Source: Ambrosia x helenae (Eukaryota > Streptophyta > Magnoliopsida > Asterales > Asteraceae). Taken from it: 64,000 nucleotides of DNA. This document shows positions 58,401 to 64,000 of this stretch, in pieces. The position numbers and the translations under genes were made by a program. Under the pieces are notes generated by a model, which was given only the letters and a program-made list of their open reading frames with translations, was not told where the DNA came from and searched no databases. Position 1 is the first letter of the stretch. Every line of letters starts with the position of its first letter. The stretch is from positions 110,906,784 through 110,970,783 of the forward strand of contig CM061229.1 in assembly GCA_030844895.1 (NCBI GenBank), in the 5' to 3' direction.

Positions 58401-59070
58401 GATCAGAGACGAATCTGGATAAGACCGTGACAGCAGCGGTAGGCCATCTGTTAAAAAACCCATCGCACACTAGAAACCGGTCTAACTTACTCATTTTCGA
58501 ACCATCGTCAGATACATAAGTAAACTTACGGCCACCTTGATTATACTCCTGTAACCCCGTCTCCGCTATAAAATCATTGAAAAAGGCCGCATTTGAGTGG
58601 ACAAATTCAGAATTAAGGCGTTCTTCCACATTCCTAACGTCGTTAAAATCGCCTAAAAATAGCCACATCCCTGGATTGGATTCTTTAATTCCTTTCAATT
58701 CCGACCATATACGTCTACGAGTACCGGGATCATTTGGTGCATATACGTTTACTATGTTCAGCGGTTCACCTGAATTGAGAATAACACCTGTCAGAAATAA
58801 ATAATACCTGTTCTTGACAACCCCCAATCTTCTAAACACAGACGGGTCCCAAATGCTAACAATGCCACCCGATCTGCCTTCTGAATAAACCATTTCTGAA
58901 CAGAATTTTGAACAGCCCCAAAACGCCGATAATTGAAACGACGCCTCGGGCCCTAGTTTAGTCTCTTGAATACCAATGAAATGCACGCTATTACTCGTCT
59001 TTAACCCTCTTACCCAGGACGTCTTCCTATCGTCCCTAACCCCCCTTAAATTCACCGTTAGAAAATTCAT
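55417..59070 (-). pseudogene. LINE ORF2: endonuclease and reverse transcriptase
   Basis: The protein starts MNFLTVNLRGVRDDRKTSWV at 59070. The APE-type endonuclease covers 59070-58230 (GIQETKL, GDFNDVRNVEERLN, SDHCPVLLS). One A is missing from an A run near 58228, which shifts into the frame of 58207-56876. That frame holds the RT: GDKAPGPDGFNFKF, PISLVGVINKVISKVLVARL, GLRQGDPLSPFLFVLAMEAL and the catalytic HLVYADDVVFLGEW. A second indel near 56900 returns to the first frame for 56937-55417, with the thumb region and the C-terminal zinc finger CPFCGDVDETGDHLFTSC. The expected length is about 1217 codons. The two frameshifts inactivate it; otherwise all domains are present. Confidence 0.92.
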
Positions 59071-60896
59071 TGAGGAACAGTAACGTCGCCTTCTCCCCGG
59101 ACCATCTCTTTCACTTCATCCCTAAATCCGCCAACCTCCATACCAACCAACGAACCTGCTGCGATAGTTGCATCCGCCTCCTCATTAACAACCTGCTCCA
59201 AATTATTATTGCCGCCTGTGTCACTGTTCAGGGCCGTATCCTGCCCAACTTCATTCGCCATGTTATGATCAGTTTCCATATTGGAAACCTGCTGCGTTTC
59301 AGAATTGTTACCAAACAAGAAGATCCCATTATCAAGTTGAAAGTTTTTTTCCTTGTCCAAAACATCTGGGCTTGGACTCCTATACACACGTTGCCTCTTC
59401 CTAGACTTAAGGCCCACTGCCTCATTACCATTAGTACCTGGCCCAATATTGAAAGGTGTACCCGGCCTGTTAAGGTCAAAGGACCTCCCAGACTTATTAT
59501 TTGCCCCACTGTATGGCCCACCATTATTATTATCATTATGGGAATTGATATTATTACTATTATCATTATTAGGATTTACTGTACTATTATTATCATTAAT
59601 CCTTGTCCCCCCACATTCCCCATGCAACCTTTCATGTTCCCCATGTGATTCGTATCCCTCCCCCCCATGCACGTCCAGAGGCCTTTCGCCTTCCACCGGA
59701 ACCTTTTCGGTCGCCGGGTTTTGTATCTCCGGCATCTCAGTTGACGCTCTAAATTCCCCCTCTTCAAGATCATCAGCTTGGGCAGCCACAGAGGCATTGG
59801 ATTCATCCGGTGACTCAAACACAGACGACACTAACATCTCGGCCAGCAAAGAGTCTTGGTTCGTCTCCTCCTCAACCACCCAGGCTGTATATTCCTTCTC
59901 CTTCCAACCGATCTGTATCTCCTCCTGAATTCGTATCATGGATTCAGTTACAACATAAACCCTCCCTTCTACATTATTTGTTCCCAACCATGAGAAGTCA
60001 CATTCCTTCACCCGCCTACCAAATAACCCAGCCACTTTGTCACAAACATTTGCTTCCCTCAGCATCAATGGTAGTCCTCTGACTTTCAGCACAGCTACTC
60101 ATTCATTAGTTAACTCCTGTCCTTCCCACAGGTATGCAGAGAGCAACAATTTATCCCAAAGTTCCTCCTTCCGACGAATGAACTGCAGGGCCGTACGTTT
60201 GTCTCTGAAGGCAAACAAAACCTGTAGACCCCCTACATGGCTAACCGGAGTCTCACTATAGCCACCATCAGTCAACATTTTACGTAAACCATTCATCGCC
60301 GCCACATCTCTAACCACCCCAATGACTGATCTCATAATGCAATGGTCAGGGAACATAGCAGCATTAACGTCCAAATCGATCCTCTTGGACACACCATTCG
60401 AAGTACCAGGTTCCCCCGTTAAAATACTTCTGAAAGCAATGGGGTTAGACCCATTCTGCTGCACCACTACAGCAGGTTGAGCCCCCGGTGGTCTCTGTTG
60501 GAACACGTGCGGCCTCGTCGGCTGGAAGGTTTGCCGAGGTGGTGGCTGGTGAGCTCCATCCATACGCCTATTTTCCTTCAAGAATCTAGCCACCGTGACA
60601 CCCACCTTCGCTTCGTGTATCTTCACTGTGTTCATTGCTTTTAATGTTTCAGTCATGTCTTTCACCCCTAGATACCGAATGAAACCAAAGATGTTCCCCC
60701 TCGAGTCCCTCTTCCTAGCCACGTACGCGTCCTTTACAATGCCATGGGGCTGAAAGGCTTTCCATAGAAGGGAGTCAGTCACTCCCTCTGGTAGGTTAGC
60801 GATGAAAAAAGTGGTCACCGGTCTTGGATCTTGAACACCTCTGCTATACCTTGGTCGGAAATCACCCTGCCAGAAGTCGCCTTTTTGTCTCCTCAT
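59067..60896 (-). pseudogene. LINE ORF1: RNA-binding protein with RRM
   Basis: The first ATG is at 60896. An RNA-recognition motif follows, with RNP2 as FFIANLPEG and RNP1 as NIFGFIRY. The middle is Pro/Gln-rich, and the C-terminal half is Asn/Glu-rich (59067-60092). A single in-frame TGA at 60101-60099 separates LTNE from VAVLKVRG; CGA would be the obvious ancestor. It ends GEGDVTVPQ and its stop overlaps the ORF2 start. ORF1 proteins of plant L1 elements bind the element RNA. Without the one stop it would be about 609 residues. Confidence 0.88.
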
Positions 60897-61471
60897 ATTC
60901 TCTCCCAATTAATAATATTAATACTAATAGTAATAGTTATTACTATTGTAATTAAATAAATAAAAAAATAACCTTGTTATAAGGTGACATCATGTGTTGC
61001 AGTGTTGCGTGATTCGTTCTCCTAACTTCTCTTGATGAAGTATACCTATCCATCTTTAGAAGAGTAAAATTTCAATGATAGCATGGCGATTGGGCTGAAT
61101 TTCAGCATCGTAGATAAGAACCTGGTTTAAAAAAAACATGATTAATGAATAACCTGAACACTTTGTGTTTTTTTTTCTGTATGAACATAACCCACAAAAA
61201 ATAGTCGTCTTTTTCTCCGTTTTTTATATAGCACTATGGTACTCGTTGGAAAGATAATAAAACGCTCGTTAATTTGGTGTAATTTTTTTATTTAAAAAAT
61301 CTCGAATATAAAAGATATTAACGTTTAAAAATTATGGGAGGAACATAAGAGAGAAAAATTTAAATTTGTTTTTAAATTCTTTTTTTCCTAAAATAACTCA
61401 ATTTAAAATTAGTAATTGAGAATTGAGAGATAGAGAGATAAATTTAGGGTTTTATGTTTATCTTTTTTTTT

Positions 61472-61872
61472 AGAGTAAAGATCAAATACATATAGTTTTT
61501 TTGTAAGAACTGTGAGAATCAAAGGGGGTAAAAAAAAATTATTTTTTTTTTAGAATTTTTTTTTTCCATGTGCTTAAACATTCTTTCTAGATGAATAATA
61601 CAAAAAAAAATTAAAAAAAAAAAAAATTTTAGTGTAATTACGTCATTAAGGTAAATACATTAGTTTACACTAGAGTAATTATGTAATTACTCTACACGTA
61701 ATTACTCTACACCAAATTTTTTATTTTTATTTTTTTTTTTAGTTTTCAATACTATAATACATGTTTAACAATATGGGAAAAAAAAATTTTGAAAAAAAAA
61801 ATAAAAAAAAATACCCTCCTTTGATTCTCACAGTTCTTACAAAAAAAGTTATTTGTACCGGATCTTTACTCT
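61472..61872. mobile_element. Foldback MITE inside the Helitron
   Basis: Ends are AGAGTAAAGATC (61472-61483) and GATCTTTACTCT (61861-61872). Inner arms match as well, with GTAAGAACTGTGAGAATCAA at 61503-61522 and its complement near 61821-61840. The centre has repeated GTAATTACTCTACAC-like words. The flanks are T runs, so a target duplication cannot be read. No coding sequence is present. Confidence 0.85.
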
Positions 61873-62284
61873 TTTTTTTAATTAAAAAAGGAAATAATTC
61901 AAAAAACATTAAAAATTTTCAATTATGATGCCATGTGGCAGTTTCATGGAGAGGATGAAGGCATCATTGCACGCCACGTCAGCAATGTTCAATTCTTTTA
62001 TATATATTAATAGATAGATAATAGATAATAGATACATGTCTTTCTTCCACAATGTAAACCAACTCTTCATCTTCAATTCAATTTGATAAGGATGCATCTA
62101 CGACAACAATATCGTAATTTCTACTTTTCATATATAAAAACTAAAACTTTATATATCTTTTTCCGCGTCCCCACTGCAAGTTACATATGACTCCATCTAC
62201 CCACATGTTCATACGATAGCGGGGATATAAAAACAAATACACATAACAAACTCTGTAAACATAGATATGGTAAACCGGTATCTA

Positions 62285-63874
62285 CTAACAAGCTTTGCAG
62301 CTTTTCCTACAATACCCGACACCTTCAGCAGACCCAACCATGTAAACAGGATTCTTTTTGCATTCACCGACAGCAGCCCATGCTGGGCAGTTGACATTTT
62401 CATCCTTGCACTCGTCACTTGTGTTATCTACTTTGTCAAAATTTCGGACATGGATCCATTTTGTTGCAGACCATTTCTCACCTTCGATTACGGGGCAGCT
62501 GCCATGTAAGCTTAGTACGTCGGTTGTAGCGTTTGGGTGAAGGCTAAAGAACAGCAATGCATCACCCTTCCTAGGTTTGACTGCAAATTTAGAAGTCAAG
62601 TGGTCAACTAATCTATAAAGATCCGGGAAGTCTTATTCTTAATGCGTCTTTATGTTACAAAAAAATATCTCACTAATGAGTTTTTTACAATTTCTTGCTT
62701 GTTTCTTTAACTCTAGTGAAATTGACCAAAAAGTCAACTGAAATATCACAACTATAATCACTTTACCAGATGACTCGATAATTATACAAATTGAGCAATA
62801 ATTCAGATATTTGACGCATAACCAAACAACTTTTCTAAATTACGCCAGTCGCCCAATAAATTTCATGAAAAAGGAGTGGAGTGTGATGTGCCAATTTCAT
62901 ATTTAAAGTAAGCTTTTTCATGGGCTAGAAAGCATACCTGCGTAACCTTTTTTAGCACATTCAGACCAATCTTCATTAGCTTTCGGTTGAGATTCTTTGA
63001 TCTGCAGAATATTGAAAAAAGCATCACAAACCAACTAAAACAGACGAACTGTGAACAATATCAGATCCAGAAAATTTATGAATCGGTGCCGAGTCTACAA
63101 TTTGGTTGTAAATTGGGAGAGAAAATGATAAAACTTATGATTTATACAATAAATTTTGAAAAACCTCTGTTACAATTAAGAGGCAATAGAACTTACCTAG
63201 AGGTTGGCAACTTCAATTCAACCCATATACATACAATACAAATGGGTCGCTTTGGGTTATATTTCGTCTAATAGGTCAAAAAGGTTAAGCTAAAAGATTT
63301 AACTAAAAGCGAAACATGTCAATTATTGAAATACATAAATCCTCGTAAACCAATTTCTTAGAAAAATGTTTGGATAATTGTTGCAAAGCCATAGGTCTTG
63401 TGGTATGGCGTTTGCCCTTCACAAAAGTGGTGTGGGTTCAAATCCTTGCAAGGGCAAGGTTAGGTGGTAATTAGGTGTAAAAATAGTTAAAATAAATAAT
63501 TGTTAAAATATAGCTTTTGTAAAATTTAACACATCCATCATTTAAGACATCCCAAAAGTTACAATCTTTTGACTCTGACTAGTTTTGACCCTTGACCCAA
63601 CCCATTTTGCCACCTTAAATTTACCAGATAAAGAATATACCTCGGACTCAGGAAACACCGTCTCCCCGCCCTTTTGTACATTAGATAGATACATAAGTAC
63701 GGTGGCAATCCTATGACCACCCAATGCTTGATTGGCCTTATCATGGAAATAATCCCAGTGTGGCTCGTATTTTTGACCATTTTCATAATGTAATATTTGC
63801 ATTGACTCTCCATTTTCAACGGGAAGAAACGTCCATGCAGAAATCCTTGATTCAATATGAGCAACTACTTCATC
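62285..63874 (-). CDS. Prolyl 4-hydroxylase with ShK domain, 3' part
   Basis: Three exons are visible on the minus strand: 63874-63641, 63001-62938 and 62580-62285, with proper splice sites. Upstream exons lie beyond the window. The 197 residues include the Fe(II)/2-oxoglutarate dioxygenase core: YEPHWDYFHD (HxD metal ligands), LSLHGSCPV (distal His) and the 2-oxoglutarate Lys in EGEKWSATKW. They end in a six-Cys ShKT domain (ECKDENVNCPAW, GECKKNP, GYCRKSCKAC). Plant enzymes of this type hydroxylate prolines of cell-wall extensins and arabinogalactan proteins in the ER/Golgi, usually as type II membrane proteins. The membrane anchor would be in missing exons. The stop TAG (62287-62285) lies inside the 696-bp duplicated segment, so the 3' UTR runs into plastid-like DNA interrupted by a Helitron at 62032. 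No disabling mutation is visible. Confidence 0.93.
63392..63445 (+). promoter_or_regulatory. SINE-like A and B boxes in a P4H intron
   Basis: TAGGTCTTGTGG (63392-63403) and GGTTCAAATCC (63435-63445) match polymerase III A and B boxes, with starts 43 bp apart. This suggests a tRNA-derived SINE of roughly 63380-63500 inserted antisense to the gene. No target duplication was identified. Confidence 0.55.
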
Positions 63875-64000
63875 CTACAAAATTTCATAAGTGCTATCAG
63901 CAAATCGTATTTTCAAAGCTTGAAAACCATCAAAACAGAACCTTTATAGTTGGATGATTACGCAGTCATACAAAAGAACAACTACCAAGTACAAATATTA

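Larger units (their letters stand above)
55295..60910 (-). mobile_element. Full-length L1-type LINE, 15-bp TSD
   Basis: It is flanked by AATAATATTAATACT (55280-55294 and 60911-60925). On the minus strand it begins just before ORF1 and ends GGCCGTTC followed by a poly(A) tract of about ten (55295-55303). Two ORFs, overlapping by ATGA, encode an RRM-type ORF1 protein and an endonuclease-RT-zinc finger ORF2. The 5' UTR is only about 14 bases, so either the element is slightly 5' truncated or the leader is very short. Confidence 0.93.
54972..62032 (-). mobile_element. Helitron with exact empty site, carrying a LINE
   Basis: On the minus strand it starts TCTATTATCTATTATC (62032) and ends CTAG (54975-54972). 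A 9-bp perfect hairpin (ACCCCGGGA at 54982-54990, TCCCGGGGT at 54994-55002) lies 10 nt from the end. It is inserted between A (54971) and T (62033). The uninterrupted sequence ACATATACATG exists at 46131-46141, with the junction at 46135/46136, proving the ends. Without the LINE the Helitron is about 1.4 kb and lacks Rep/helicase. A MITE lies inside near its 5' end, and an exon-like minus-strand piece (VLIYDAEIQPNRHAIIEIL, about 61060-61125) may be captured. Confidence 0.93.
54532..62289. repeat. 696-bp flank duplication, right copy, split by Helitron
   Basis: The pieces are 54532-54971 and 62033-62289. Read without the insert they match 45697-46392 end to end. The right end runs directly into the P4H last exon, so this copy keeps the original connection with that gene. 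Confidence 0.93.

Noticed and set aside
59070..60261. Plus-strand frames of up to 192 codons opposite LINE ORF1
   Set aside because: Antisense shadows of ORF1, caused by its repetitive Asn/Asp and Pro-rich coding.
1..64000. CRISPR arrays, bacterial operons, rRNA or true tRNA genes
   Set aside because: None seen. The tRNA-like boxes in LTRs lack a full cloverleaf by eye and are treated as SINE-like.

Overview
This window looks like nuclear DNA of a eudicot plant, most likely Asteraceae. That assignment is inferred from the style of the transposon proteins (the zinc-finger tail at 4625-5581 and the gag-like protein at 15673-16220) and is not proven. The DNA is AT-rich, host genes contain introns, and transposable elements occupy most of the sequence. 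Only two host genes are convincing: a complete three-exon R2R3-MYB gene of the MYB35/TDF1 type (43674-44791, minus) and the 3' half of a prolyl 4-hydroxylase gene with a C-terminal ShK domain (62285-63874, minus, running off the right edge).

Left part (1-17.1 kb): decayed repeats. It holds an inverted array of GGTACCGTTTCGACC-like units, two inverted fragments of one transposon protein family, a 420-bp foldback MITE with a 9-bp target duplication, and a block of about 6.5 kb (6.58-13.07 kb) bounded by inverted repeats. That block contains a long palindrome and scrambled copies of one cassette. Further right are an LTR with a TTGGCACC-type primer site, a papain-like protease fragment, a gag-like gene fragment and a 163-bp tandem repeat.

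Middle (17.1-42.1 kb): a minus-strand Ty3/Gypsy element (gag-RT-RNaseH-integrase) with a duplicated LTR-gag end. A 2.7-kb solo LTR (TSD GTTCT) splits its integrase. Next comes a nest: a reverse solo LTR (TSD ACCAC) holds a 12.5-kb non-coding LTR element (LARD; TSD CACCC, tRNA-Met primer site), whose 3' LTR holds two more solo LTRs (TSDs ACTTA and CTAAT). All four copies of the 2.7-kb LTR type carry tRNA-like A and B boxes with identical 43-bp spacing.

Right part (42.1-64 kb): a SINE-like tail, the MYB gene, and a plastid-derived insertion with a 5' piece of atpH. A minus-strand Copia element follows (LTRs 46393-46981 and 53917-54504). It is flanked by a 696-bp direct duplication of the plastid/P4H-3' sequence instead of a 5-bp TSD. 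Its primer-binding position is a perfect 17-nt complement of the predicted RNA 5' end, which suggests self-priming. A Helitron (49263-51775) carrying an SDH1 exon sits inside this Copia element. A second Helitron (54972-62032), containing a full-length L1 LINE (15-bp TSD), sits in the right copy of the 696-bp duplication; the left copy is its exact empty site.
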